From Clostridium sp. chh4-2 (lineage in GTDB: Bacteria; Bacillota; Clostridia; Lachnospirales; Lachnospiraceae): a stretch of 64,000 nucleotides of DNA. Within the stretch, counting starts at the first letter, position 1, and every line of letters starts with the position of its first letter. Made by a program: the position numbers and the translations under genes. Under the pieces are notes generated by a model. The model was given only the letters and a program-made list of their open reading frames with translations, made no database searches and was not told the DNA's origin. Shown here in pieces: positions 8,505 through 17,118 of this stretch. The stretch is from the NCBI RefSeq assembly GCF_002899675.1, contig NZ_PKUU01000018.1, forward strand, positions 84,896 through 148,895, read 5' to 3'.

Positions 8505-9640
8505 AAAAGGATTTTGTAATGCTGGCCGGAGGCGACACCATATTAGGCGCCAACCCGGAATATTATTTCAAAAGCATCGATCCTGTCCTTAAAAGCGGAG
8601 ATCTGGTGCTGACACAGTTGGAAGTGCCCTACAGCGACGATGCGCCGGAGCTTGAGGATCTGGACCGGGAACGGAAAAACCTGGAGCCGCTGTTATCCAG
8701 ATTTGACCTGGTTACCATGGCCGGAAACCACATTTATGATGCGGGAGAAAAGGGAGTAAGAGATACTCTGGAATGGCTGGACGAAAAGGGAATGCCTCAT
8801 GTGGGAGGCGGCATGAACCTGGAAGAGGCGAAAAAACCGCTGATCATGGAAAAGGATGGAATCCGATTTGGCTTTTTAAACTATAACTGTGTGGGCGGCG
8901 CTCCTCAGTTTGCCGGAAAAGACAAGGCGGGCAGCGCTCCCCTCGAAATTATCACCCATTACGATCTGGAACAGGTAGCCAACCCGGGAGGCCCTCCCGA
9001 AAAGATCTATACGTTTCCCAAATGGAGCGCGCTTGAGGAAATGGCAGGACAGATAAAGAAATTAAAGGCGGAATGCGATATTGTCTCCGTATATTTCCAT
9101 AAAGGACTTGTGCATAAACCGGTGAAGCTGGCGGATTATGAGCGGGTGGTATCCTATGCGGCGATCGAGAGCGGAGCTGACGTGGTATTTGGAGGCCATT
9201 CCCATATCATGCATGGAATTGAGGTTTACAAAGGAAAGACCATTTACCACGGTCTCTGCAACCTGATCGCCTGGGTTCCCTCCCTTGGCCCTCATTGGAA
9301 GCGGAAAAGCGGAAAGGCCACAGCGGTATTTGACCCGGAAGCATGGGCGAGAACGAGAATGGAGCGGTTTGGCTTCGTTCCGCTGATGGACTACCCGACC
9401 TATCCGTTTCACCCGGAATCCATCTATTCTCTGATCGCAAAATGCGTGATCCGGGATAAAAAGATCGTGGAAACCAGATTTATCCCGATGATTGTTAATA
9501 AAGAGGGCGTGCCTGAAGTGGTAAGCCGGGAAAGCGGCGGACAGGAAGTTCTGGACTATATGATAAAGATCACAAAAGGCGCAGGGCTCAATGGAACCTT
9601 TGAATGGGACGGAGATGAGGTTGTGATTTCCGGTTCCTGA
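8501..9640 (+). CDS. CapA-family metallophosphoesterase-like protein 1
   Basis: A 379-residue protein of the CapA/PGA_cap family (calcineurin-like fold). Visible motifs in order: 'GGDTILG' near the start, 'QLEVP', 'AGNHIYDAG', 'FGFLNYN', 'YFHKGLVHKP' where the family often has HWG, and 'GGHSHIMHGIEVY'. There is no signal peptide or membrane anchor, unlike capsule-synthesis CapA, so it is probably cytoplasmic. The gene overlaps the URO-D gene by four bases and has AGGAGG six bases upstream. Its 'His...Asp...His' set supports metal binding. The substrate is unknown; a phosphoester or amide hydrolase acting within the operon's pathway is a guess. Confidence 0.8.
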   Translation: MKKDFVMLAGGDTILGANPEYYFKSIDPVLKSGDLVLTQLEVPYSDDAPELEDLDRERKNLEPLLSRFDLVTMAGNHIYDAGEKGVRDTLEWLDEKGMPHVGGGMNLEEAKKPLIMEKDGIRFGFLNYNCVGGAPQFAGKDKAGSAPLEIITHYDLEQVANPGGPPEKIYTFPKWSALEEMAGQIKKLKAECDIVSVYFHKGLVHKPVKLADYERVVSYAAIESGADVVFGGHSHIMHGIEVYKGKTIYHGLCNLIAWVPSLGPHWKRKSGKATAVFDPEAWARTRMERFGFVPLMDYPTYPFHPESIYSLIAKCVIRDKKIVETRFIPMIVNKEGVPEVVSRESGGQEVLDYMIKITKGAGLNGTFEWDGDEVVISGS

Positions 9641-9673
9641 TCATGGGAAAAGCCATGGCGGAAAGGATGAAGG

Positions 9674-10822
9674 ATGGAAAAGAAGATCAGCATTTATGCG
9701 GTGGGAGATCTGATCCTGGATGAGCCGGGACCGATGGAGCCGTATTTTGAATTATGCAAAGGAGAACTTCAAAAGGCGGATGTGATGATTGGACATGTGG
9801 AAGTTCCCCATACAGACCGTTATCTGCCTTCCTGTATTGATATCCAGGCGCCTCCGTCCAAGCCGGAGCATCTGGAGGTGCTTTCAAAACTCGGATTTGA
9901 TATTGCCACTGTGGCGGGAAATCATCTTTATGATTGCGGCCCATACGGCGTGGTGGATACCGTGGAAAAACTGCAGAGCCTTGGAATCCGGACAGCAGGA
10001 GGCGGAGCCGATCTCTATAAAGCCAGAAAACCTGCCGTTATCGAAAAAGAGGGGGTACGCATCGGGGTTCTCAGCTTCAATGCGGCCGGCCCAAAGCTGG
10101 GCTGGGCCACGTCCATTAAGCCGGGCGCTTCCTACATTGATGTGGAAACCTCTTATCAGCCGGTTATGGATATGCCCCATTCCCCCTGCCGGATCTATTC
10201 CTATATGACGCCGGACGGGGAACGCATACTCCGGGAAGAAATAAAGAAATATAAAAAGGAATGCGATATCCTGATCGCCGCATTCCATAAAGGCCAGGCG
10301 GGAAAAGGCCCTAATCCGGGATGGCTCTGCAGCTACGAGGTGCCGATGGCTCATGCAGCCGTGGACGCCGGGGCGGATATTGTAATCGGACATCATCACC
10401 ATATGCTGAAGGGAATCGAATTTTATAAAGGAAAACCGATTTTTCACGGTTTGGGAAATTTTGTGACGGTCACCTATGCGATGACACCCGGATATAATGA
10501 AACCGACGAGATGAAAGCCTATATGGAACGCCGTGTGCGTGAAGGCCGGGGCCGGGCTTCCTATGATCCTCCTTATTATCCATGGGGCCCGGAGACCAGG
10601 CTGACGATGATCGCCAGCTTCTCGGCAGGAAAAGACGGGATTGTGGATGTGGGATTTATTCCATGCAAAATTAATGACCGTGGATGCGTAGAGGTCTATG
10701 ACCGGGACAACGGAGGAGAGGAAATTCTAAAGTTTGTTCAAAATTTGACAAATGATATGGACTTTAATACCGGATTTACTTGGTCAGAGGATGGTAAGAG
10801 CGTATTGGTATATCCGGTTTAA
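9674..10822 (+). CDS. CapA-family metallophosphoesterase-like protein 2
   Basis: A 382-residue paralogue of the upstream protein, 33 bases downstream in the same operon. Motifs: 'VGDLILD', 'GHVEVP', 'AGNHLYDCG', 'AFHKGQAGKG', 'IGHHHHMLKGIEFY' and 'FHGLGNF'. It shares with its neighbour the HKG variant of the HWG motif, so these two form a subgroup distinct from the third CapA protein at 27756. No signal peptide. Possibly the two form a heteromer (inference from tandem arrangement). Last gene of the operon; a terminator follows at 10919. Confidence 0.8.
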   Translation: MEKKISIYAVGDLILDEPGPMEPYFELCKGELQKADVMIGHVEVPHTDRYLPSCIDIQAPPSKPEHLEVLSKLGFDIATVAGNHLYDCGPYGVVDTVEKLQSLGIRTAGGGADLYKARKPAVIEKEGVRIGVLSFNAAGPKLGWATSIKPGASYIDVETSYQPVMDMPHSPCRIYSYMTPDGERILREEIKKYKKECDILIAAFHKGQAGKGPNPGWLCSYEVPMAHAAVDAGADIVIGHHHHMLKGIEFYKGKPIFHGLGNFVTVTYAMTPGYNETDEMKAYMERRVREGRGRASYDPPYYPWGPETRLTMIASFSAGKDGIVDVGFIPCKINDRGCVEVYDRDNGGEEILKFVQNLTNDMDFNTGFTWSEDGKSVLVYPV

Positions 10823-10918
10823 GAGCGGAAGGACAGTTCTCAGCTGTCTGCACGGGACGTCGGAAAATTCGCCGGATTTGATGCGAAACCTGAAAAATAC
10901 GGAAAAAAAGAGAAAATA

Positions 10919-10978
10919 GGTACAAAAAGGGGCAGGAGGCCGGCGGGCTTTCCGTCCCTTTTTGCACCTGCTTTTTCT
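10919..10978 (+). terminator. Intrinsic terminator of the dehydratase-CapA operon
   Basis: A stem made by GGTACAAAAAGGG (10919-10931) and CCCTTTTTGCACC (10956-10968), with one mismatch, is followed by TGCTTTTTCTTTT. Its position right after the last CapA gene fits operon termination. Confidence 0.7.
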
Positions 10979-11036
10979 TTTGCGTATTTTTCCTGCTGAT
11001 AATGATTAAAAATTGATAAAAATTTCTCAATAAAAC

Positions 11037-11065
11037 TTGACTTAAATAGTACAGTATTATAGAAT
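11037..11065 (+). promoter_or_regulatory. rrf2 promoter overlapped by an Rrf2-type box
   Basis: TTGACT (11037-11042), a 17-base spacer and TAGAAT (11060-11065) make a good vegetative promoter. The spacer holds ACTTAAATAGTACAGTATTA (11040-11059), which matches the sequence upstream of cooS (11554-11573) at 17 of 20 positions. This suggests the regulator binds its own promoter (autoregulation). Confidence 0.65.
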
Positions 11066-11087
11066 ATAGGTAAAGGAAGGTGCAGTG

Positions 11088-11489
11088 ATGCTGTTTACGA
11101 GAGAGTGCGATTACGCTGTCCGCATAGTCCGGGCATTATCCCATGGTGGAGTTGTCAGTGTCCAGGAAATTTGCGCACAGGAAGATATTACCGTTTCCAT
11201 TACTTATAAAATCACAAGAAAACTGGAAAAAGCCGGAGTGATCGAGAGCCACCGGGGAGCTAACGGCGGATATTCATTGAAAAAGCCGGCCGGGGAACTC
11301 ACCTTATACGATGTTCTCACAGTGATTGATCCGGATCTTTTGATTACGGAATGTACGGGCGCATCTTATTCCTGTTCCAGGAATACGGGAAAGCATCCTT
11401 GTCTGGTTCACGGAGAGTTCAGCAGACTTCAGAATCTGCTTGTCCGGGAACTGCGATCAAAGCCGCTGTCTGAACTATTTATTACGTAA
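11088..11489 (+). CDS. Rrf2-family transcriptional regulator
   Basis: A 133-residue Rrf2 protein with an N-terminal winged helix: 'TRECDYAVRIVRAL', 'SVQEICAQEDITVSITYKITRKLEKAGVIES', then the 'RGANGGYSLKKPAGELTLYDV' wing typical of the family. The effector region has three cysteines (TECTGASYSC...HPC, around 95-110), spaced as in Rrf2 members that bind an Fe-S cluster such as IscR or RsrR. A redox or Fe-S sensor is therefore likely. ATG at 11088 is seven bases after AAGGAAGG; the adjacent GTG is less well placed. It precedes the CODH cluster and shares a box with it, so it probably regulates cooS. Confidence 0.88.
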   Translation: MLFTRECDYAVRIVRALSHGGVVSVQEICAQEDITVSITYKITRKLEKAGVIESHRGANGGYSLKKPAGELTLYDVLTVIDPDLLITECTGASYSCSRNTGKHPCLVHGEFSRLQNLLVRELRSKPLSELFIT

Positions 11490-11511
11490 CAGTTACTTTA
11501 TATCATGAACA

Positions 11512-11534
11512 AAAGTACGTATCATGCGTACTTT
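11512..11534. promoter_or_regulatory. Inverted repeat between rrf2 and cooS
   Basis: AAAGTACG (11512-11519) and CGTACTTT (11527-11534) are perfect inverted repeats with a 7-base gap. It could be a weak terminator of rrf2, since T-rich sequence follows, or a second operator for cooS. Confidence 0.45.
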
Positions 11535-11553
11535 AAATTTTAAATTAATCTGT

Positions 11554-11573
11554 ACTAAAATAGTGCAGTATAA
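11554..11573 (+). promoter_or_regulatory. Rrf2-type box upstream of cooS
   Basis: ACTAAAATAGTGCAGTATAA contains the near-perfect inverted repeat ACTA-AAA-TAGT and matches the box in the rrf2 promoter. Its end overlaps a TATAAA that could be the -10 of cooS, so bound regulator would block transcription. Confidence 0.6.
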
Positions 11574-11594
11574 AAACAAGGAGGTATTTTAATT

Positions 11595-13478
11595 ATGAAT
11601 CAATGTTTTGGATGTAATACCTGTAAAAGTGCGGATCAGCCGCTGGAGAATTTTATCCGTTCTCTGCCTATGGAAACTTCCCATCACAGAGTACATACCC
11701 AGGAGACGAAATGCAACTTCGGACTTCAGGGAGTCTGCTGCCGCCTGTGTTCCAACGGTCCCTGCCGGATTACGCCTGAAGCGCCGAGGGGGATTTGCGG
11801 CGCAAACGCCGACACGATTGTGACCCGCAATTTCCTGCGCGCGGTGGCAGCAGGTTCAGGCTGCTACATTCACATTGTGGAAAATACCGCATTGAACTTA
11901 AAACACACTGCCGAGATAAAAGGGGAATTAAAAGGACTTCATGCATTAGACCGTCTCTGCAAGATTTTCGGGATCGAAGAGGAGGACGTCTATAAAAAAG
12001 CCGAACTGGTAGCCGATGCCGTATTGGCCGACCTCTATAAACCGGAATATGTGAAAATGGACCTGGTCGAAAAAGTGGCTTACAGGCCTCGAGTAGAACG
12101 CTGGAAAGAGCTTGGCATCATGCCTGGCGGAGCCAAATCGGAAGTATTCAAAGGCGTCGTTAAATGCTCAACCAACTTGAATTCCGATCCGGTGGATATG
12201 CTGGTGGACTGCCTCCGCCTCGGTATCTCAACCGGAGTTTACGGCCTTACGCTGACAAACCTTTTAAACGACGTGCTGTTAGGAGAACCGGAACTCCGTC
12301 TGGCTCCGGTAGGCCTTAGAGTAATCGATCCCGATTACATTAATGTGATGATCACAGGCCATCAGCATACCATGTTCGTGGATTTACAGGAACGCCTGAC
12401 AAAGCCGGATGCGGTGAAAAAAGCCAATGAGGCGGGAGCGAAAGGCTTTAAGCTGGTTGGCTGTACCTGCGTCGGACAGGATTTACAGCTGCGCGGCAGC
12501 CATTATACGGATATCTTTGACGGCCACGCAGGCAATAACTACACCAGCGAAGCGATTCTGGCCACAGGCGGAATTGACGCCGTGTTATCTGAATTTAACT
12601 GCACGCTTCCAGGAATCGAGCCGATCTGTGATGAGCTGAAGATCAAACAGATCTGTCTGGACAGCGTGGCGAAAAAAGCAAATGCCGAGATGATGGAATT
12701 TGACTTCTCAAAGAGAGAGGAACAGAGTGGCATCATCATTGATAAGATAGTGGCGGCCTACAAAGAGCGCCGCGGACAGGTGCCCCTTAACCTGATGCCG
12801 GAACACGGCAACAGCAACACCCTGACAGGCGTCAGCGAAGGCTCTTTAAAAGAGTTCTTAGGCGGAAGCTGGAAACCGCTGATCGATCTGATCGTGGCAG
12901 GCGAGATCAAGGGAATCGCCGGAGTGGTAGGCTGCTCCAATCTGACCGCAGGCGGTCATGACGTGCTCACCGTAGAACTGACAAAAGAGCTGATTGCCAG
13001 AGATATCATCGTGCTGACCGCCGGATGTTCTTCAGGCGGAATCGAAAATTGCGGATTGATGACGCCGGAAGCGGCGGCTCTTGCCGGACCTAAGTTAAGA
13101 GCAGTCTGTGAAAAACTGGGCATTCCGCCGGTACTCAACTTTGGTCCATGTCTGGCCATCGGAAGGCTGGAAATCGTTGCGACAGAGATTGCGGAGGAAT
13201 TGGGCGTCGATCTGCCTAAGCTGCCGTTAGTGCTTTCAGCAGCACAGTGGCTGGAAGAACAGGCATTGGCCGACGGCGCATTTGGTCTGGCATTGGGATT
13301 ACCGCTTCATCTGGGCCTGCCTCCATTTGTAACGGGAAGCAAAGTTGCGGTTCAGGTGCTGACAGAAGATATGAAACAGCTGACCGGCGGTCAGGTAATC
13401 ATCAACTCAGACGCTAAGGACAGTGCCGACATCCTGGAAAAGATCATTCTGGAAAAACGCTCTGCTTTACAGATATAG
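11595..13478 (+). CDS. cooS: Anaerobic Ni-Fe-S carbon monoxide dehydrogenase, catalytic subunit
   Basis: A 627-residue CooS protein that interconverts CO and CO2. The N-terminal 'CNFGLQGVCCRLCSNGPCRI' (Cys40-Cys57) supplies cluster B/D ligands. The C-cluster set is complete: His in GHQH (256/258), Cys292, Cys336, Cys447, Cys478 and Cys519. The 'GCTCVGQDLQLRG' segment differs from the common 'GICCTGNE' form, so it belongs to a divergent clade. There is an extra N-terminal C-x2-C-x2-C. No acetyl-CoA synthase and no CooC nickel chaperone lie nearby. The ferredoxin and FAD oxidoreductase directly downstream suggest electrons pass from CO to NAD(P) or the reverse. GGAGG precedes ATG. Confidence 0.95.
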   Translation: MNQCFGCNTCKSADQPLENFIRSLPMETSHHRVHTQETKCNFGLQGVCCRLCSNGPCRITPEAPRGICGANADTIVTRNFLRAVAAGSGCYIHIVENTALNLKHTAEIKGELKGLHALDRLCKIFGIEEEDVYKKAELVADAVLADLYKPEYVKMDLVEKVAYRPRVERWKELGIMPGGAKSEVFKGVVKCSTNLNSDPVDMLVDCLRLGISTGVYGLTLTNLLNDVLLGEPELRLAPVGLRVIDPDYINVMITGHQHTMFVDLQERLTKPDAVKKANEAGAKGFKLVGCTCVGQDLQLRGSHYTDIFDGHAGNNYTSEAILATGGIDAVLSEFNCTLPGIEPICDELKIKQICLDSVAKKANAEMMEFDFSKREEQSGIIIDKIVAAYKERRGQVPLNLMPEHGNSNTLTGVSEGSLKEFLGGSWKPLIDLIVAGEIKGIAGVVGCSNLTAGGHDVLTVELTKELIARDIIVLTAGCSSGGIENCGLMTPEAAALAGPKLRAVCEKLGIPPVLNFGPCLAIGRLEIVATEIAEELGVDLPKLPLVLSAAQWLEEQALADGAFGLALGLPLHLGLPPFVTGSKVAVQVLTEDMKQLTGGQVIINSDAKDSADILEKIILEKRSALQI

Positions 13479-13490
13479 GAGGCGCGGCTT

Positions 13491-13937
13491 ATGAAGAGGA
13501 TCATGATTGATTATTCAAAATGCGACGGATGCAAGAATTGTACGGTGGCCTGTATGCAGGCTCACCGTCCGGATCAGGGCACCGCTTATGATCTGGATCT
13601 TACGGATATCAGAAATGAGTCCAGAAACCATATTGTAGCGTCGAAAGACGGCACATATAAACCGATTTTCTGCCGCCACTGCGACCAGCCGGAATGCGTG
13701 ATGTCCTGCATGAGCGGAGCCCTGGCAAAAGACCCGGAGAGCGGCCATGTATTCTATGACGAAAAGAAATGCGGTTCCTGCTTCATGTGCGTGATGAACT
13801 GTCCTTACGGCGTATTAAAACCGGATACGGCAACCCGCACCAAAGTGATCAAATGCGATTTCTGCAAGGATCAGGGCGGAGAGCCAAGCTGTGTTAAATC
13901 CTGTCCGAAAAAAGCAATTTATGTAGAGGAGGTATAA
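13491..13937 (+). CDS. Four-cluster ferredoxin, CooF-like
   Basis: A 148-residue iron-sulfur protein of the CooF/HycB/DmsB type. Four cysteine groups are visible: CDGCKNCTVAC, FCRHCDQPECVMSC, CGSCFMCVMNCPYG and CDFC...CVKSCPK, enough for four [4Fe-4S] clusters. It begins 12 bases after cooS with GGAGG before ATG. It should carry electrons between CODH and the flavoprotein encoded two bases downstream. There is no signal peptide, so it is cytoplasmic. Confidence 0.9.
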   Translation: MKRIMIDYSKCDGCKNCTVACMQAHRPDQGTAYDLDLTDIRNESRNHIVASKDGTYKPIFCRHCDQPECVMSCMSGALAKDPESGHVFYDEKKCGSCFMCVMNCPYGVLKPDTATRTKVIKCDFCKDQGGEPSCVKSCPKKAIYVEEV

Positions 13938-13939
13938 CA

Positions 13940-15166
13940 ATGATATATGTGATATTAGGCGCCGGAGCGGCAGGCATAACAGCCGCAAAGACCATCCGCC
14001 AAAATGACAAAGATTCTGCTGTTGTTATGATCTCCACCGATGAATACGTCCATTCCAGATGTATGCTTCACAAATACATAAGCGGCGAGAGAGACGAAAA
14101 CACCCTGAATTTTGTGCCGGATAACTTTTTTGAGGAACAGAACATTTACTGGATCAAGGGTAAAAAAGCGGAACAGATCGACACCAAGGAGCAGAACGTG
14201 ATCCTGGACGATGAAAGTAAGATCCATTACGACAAGCTTTTAATCGCCACCGGAGCTGACAGCTTCATTCCCCCTGTGGGAGATTTCAGAACCGCAGGAA
14301 ATGTATTCGGTTTAAGAAATTTATCAGACGCCCAGGCGATCAAAAAAACAGGAGAGAACGCCGAACACATCTTGGTGATCGGAGCCGGTTTAGTAGGCTT
14401 GGATGCCGCCTATGGCTTTCTTGAAAAGAAGCGCCGCGTTACCGTAGTGGAAATGGCAGACCGGATTCTCCCCCTCCAGCTGGATGCATGCGCCGGAAGC
14501 GAATACCAGAAGTTATTTGAAAAAGCAGGCTGCCGCTTCCTTTTGGGAAGAAAAGCGGTGAAGACCATTTCGGATGAACACGGCAGAATTACCACCGTGG
14601 TTTTAGATGACAATACGGAAATTCCCTGCGATCTCATCATAGTAGCAGCAGGCGTCCGCCCTGCCGTTGCCTGCACCAATGGAAGCGGCATCCCGGCTGA
14701 GCGTTCCATAACGGTGGATGAATATATGCAGACCGGAATCCCCAATGTATATGCGGCAGGCGATGTGACAGGTCTTGCGGGCATCTGGCCCAACGCTATG
14801 AAACAGGGAACTGTTGCCGGCAGCAATATGTGCGGGATAAAACAGCAGTACCTTGACCGGTATTGTATGAAAAATACGATTAATTTCTTTGGGCTGACTA
14901 CGTTGTCTCTGGGCAGAGGTGTTGCTGAAGATGGAGATGAAGTGGTGGTTTGGGAAGACAGGAAGTGTTATAAAAGGGCTATTATAAGAGATGGGAAGCT
15001 GGATAGTATTTTGCTGCAGGGGGATATCAGTTATTCCGGAATTTACCAGTATCTGATTAAAAATCAGATTGAGCTGGGGGATAAGAAAGAGAGGATTTTT
15101 GAGCTGTCGTTTGCGGATTATTATGGGACGCTGCAGGATGGACAGTACGATTATCAGGTGAATTAA
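13940..15166 (+). CDS. FAD-dependent NAD(P) oxidoreductase of the CODH cluster
   Basis: A 408-residue pyridine-nucleotide-disulfide-type flavoprotein. It has the FAD-binding 'ILGAGAAGITAAKTIR' at the N-terminus, a second Rossmann motif 'VIGAGLVGLDAAYGF' near 150 for NAD(P), and the 'NVYAAGDV' FAD-contacting motif near 275. It resembles NADH:rubredoxin/ferredoxin reductases. The cooS-ferredoxin-FNOR order is a known CODH gene arrangement, proposed to link CO oxidation to NAD(P) reduction or to oxidant defence. It starts 2 bases after the ferredoxin stop, with GAGGAGG overlapping the end of that gene. The C-terminal ~100 residues are less conserved. Confidence 0.88.
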   Translation: MIYVILGAGAAGITAAKTIRQNDKDSAVVMISTDEYVHSRCMLHKYISGERDENTLNFVPDNFFEEQNIYWIKGKKAEQIDTKEQNVILDDESKIHYDKLLIATGADSFIPPVGDFRTAGNVFGLRNLSDAQAIKKTGENAEHILVIGAGLVGLDAAYGFLEKKRRVTVVEMADRILPLQLDACAGSEYQKLFEKAGCRFLLGRKAVKTISDEHGRITTVVLDDNTEIPCDLIIVAAGVRPAVACTNGSGIPAERSITVDEYMQTGIPNVYAAGDVTGLAGIWPNAMKQGTVAGSNMCGIKQQYLDRYCMKNTINFFGLTTLSLGRGVAEDGDEVVVWEDRKCYKRAIIRDGKLDSILLQGDISYSGIYQYLIKNQIELGDKKERIFELSFADYYGTLQDGQYDYQVN

Positions 15167-15169
15167 AGT

Positions 15170-15249
15170 AAAGGGTGAAGGCATTTCGGAAAAAGCCTTG
15201 AGGTTTTAATGTAAAGGGTGAAGGCATTTCGCGAAATGCCTTCACCCTT
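15170..15249. repeat. Two short palindromic repeat units (REP-like)
   Basis: Unit one (15170-15203) is an imperfect hairpin. Unit two (15214-15249) is a perfect 36-bp palindrome made of AAGGGTGAAGGCATTTCG and its complement. Both belong to the same short family found beside the giant hairpins at 19.5, 50.9 and 57.6 kb. They fill the 91-base gap between convergent genes and may act as a bidirectional terminator. Confidence 0.7.
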
Positions 15250-15257
15250 AATGTAAA

Positions 15258-16865
15258 TCAACGAAAAAATTCCCTCTTGGCCCCTCGTTCCAACCGTTTC
15301 GTCAAATCCATATCTGAGCATCGGCTGTAATACCGGTGCACCTTATAAGAAAATATCATCCTCTGCTGAATCTCCCCATTTTCCAAATCCGCCCGAATCA
15401 ACTCATGTACCTTAGCCAGCCTGCTTGCCGCCGTATTGCGGTGCATAAATGCACTTTTAGCCGTTTGCACGATATTGCAGTTGTTGAGACAGTAATGGTA
15501 AACGAATTCCAACAGATTTGAGTGATATTCCGCATCGTATTTAACCAGTTTCACCGCATCAGGATGCATGAGCAGCACAATATCATCATGACCAAATAAA
15601 TTATTAAAACTGCTGATGGAAAGATCAATCATAAAATACTCTGCAAAATCCTCAAAATAATAAACTCTGTCCCTGGAATCCGGGTACAGCTTGCGCCCCA
15701 GCGCCAGAATCCGCTTCGTCATAATATAATGGGTCCGAAGCAGGGAACGGCGGCTGGTGGCATTGCTGATCGAAGCATATGCGCCGTATCTCTGAAGAAG
15801 ACTGGTAAATGCACAGGTATCGAATACCGGTCTGGGCTGAAATGCCCGGTTGGGCCTGGAAAGCAGCAAAACGATGGAACCGTCGTAAATGGCGGTATTG
15901 CTGTCCGGGAATAATTCTTCCAGCTCCGTCAGCACCTGAAGCGGCCTGTCAGTCAGATCCTCCATATTGGTGAATTCGATAATTATAAAACTGCAAAAGA
16001 TACCCGATCCGCAGGAGATCATGGAAAAACGCTGGTTGATCTCAAATTCATCGGTAATTTTCCCCTCTACAATCTCTTTTAACAATCGTTTAAATTCTTC
16101 CCCCGCCCAGTAAGGAAGCCCGTCGGATGTATTCATCAGGCGGTGAATTGCCTGACGGGTCAATTCCATCACCGTGTAAGCGTCAAATTTCCGATCCTTT
16201 TCCGGGGCGGCGAAGATCATGTTGGAGATGGCTGTTCCCTCCTTCATAACCTTATAAACCCAGCAAATGCAGCCGTTTCCCAGTTCTTTTAAAGCCACCC
16301 GGGACTGGGCAACGGGATCGATCAGCTGTCTGGCCGTTTCAGAGGACAGCATATCATTTTCAAAAAACGGATCAATAACAGTGATTGGAACCGCCGGATT
16401 AACATTGGAAAATACAACCCGGTTAGCCGTATTTAATAGAAAAATGGAAAAGCCCGTAATATCCGCCCCATAGTTTACGATATCCTGAATCGAATGCCCC
16501 GGTTCCGACAGTTCCTGAAAACGGATTTTCCAGTTCCGGTATTTCCGGACCATCTCCTCAGCCAAATCATGAAGCAGAAACGGATCTTTGTCCGAACAGA
16601 TCAGATTGGAACTGCATGCAGAAGCCTGCTCTTTCAAACGGCTGTCACAGCCGGAGCAGAGGAACGTGATGCCGGATGGCCTTTCGGAGGAAGAAAAGAG
16701 GGCAGATAATTCCTCTGCCGTTCCAATATAAATGGTATCGGCCGAAAAGCAGTCCGCATTGCGCACAAAGCGGATGGAATCAATAAAAGGGAGCTGCTGA
16801 AAGGAAATGCAGCATTGTTCAGGAACGGCTTTTACGCATTCCAACCAATAGGAAATATGAGACAA
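15258..16865 (-). CDS. PucR-family transcriptional regulator (PucR2)
   Basis: About 535 residues. The C-terminal PucR helix-turn-helix is clear ('LLEFVYHYCLNNCNIVQTAKSAFMHRNTAASRLAKVHELI'), with HRNT conserved but the usual Tyr-Lys-Ile-Asn replaced by SRLAK. I choose TTG at 16865, preceded by AAAGAGGTG. The alternative ATG at 16919 adds 18 residues absent from the paralogues and lacks a good ribosome binding site. The 'IYIGTAEELSALF' segment near residue 60 aligns with 'IYIGTPESILQAL' of PucR1. It is divergent from GRE1, which it probably regulates (inference). Confidence 0.8.
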   Translation of the reverse strand: MSHISYWLECVKAVPEQCCISFQQLPFIDSIRFVRNADCFSADTIYIGTAEELSALFSSSERPSGITFLCSGCDSRLKEQASACSSNLICSDKDPFLLHDLAEEMVRKYRNWKIRFQELSEPGHSIQDIVNYGADITGFSIFLLNTANRVVFSNVNPAVPITVIDPFFENDMLSSETARQLIDPVAQSRVALKELGNGCICWVYKVMKEGTAISNMIFAAPEKDRKFDAYTVMELTRQAIHRLMNTSDGLPYWAGEEFKRLLKEIVEGKITDEFEINQRFSMISCGSGIFCSFIIIEFTNMEDLTDRPLQVLTELEELFPDSNTAIYDGSIVLLLSRPNRAFQPRPVFDTCAFTSLLQRYGAYASISNATSRRSLLRTHYIMTKRILALGRKLYPDSRDRVYYFEDFAEYFMIDLSISSFNNLFGHDDIVLLMHPDAVKLVKYDAEYHSNLLEFVYHYCLNNCNIVQTAKSAFMHRNTAASRLAKVHELIRADLENGEIQQRMIFSYKVHRYYSRCSDMDLTKRLERGAKREFFR

Positions 16866-16954
16866 ACTTCGACACCTCTTTTCATATGTACATCTGAATC
16901 CTAAATTCAAGTATATCAAGTTTCCCCTCGAATGTCACGTAAAGCGAAGAGAAA

Positions 16955-17000
16955 GTGCAGGAATGCTGAGCCGGATCGGAAACTTTAGGCATCCCTGCAC
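16955..17000. promoter_or_regulatory. Long inverted repeat upstream of GRE1
   Basis: GTGCAGGAATGC (16955-16966) and GCATCCCTGCAC (16989-17000) are inverted repeats with one mismatch and a 22-base gap. It lies in the divergent PucR2/GRE1 spacer and could be an operator or a leader hairpin. Confidence 0.45.
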
Positions 17001-17118
17001 AAGGATGATTGGACCGCGGTGAAAATGTTGAATAATAAGGCTTGAAATCATACAATTATAGTACGTAATTGAGAAACAACGGCACAAAATATAAGATATC
17101 AGAAAGGATAGGAGAAAA

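Noticed and set aside
15170..15249. CRISPR repeats
   Set aside because: Only two unequal palindromic units, no regular spacers and no cas genes in the window.
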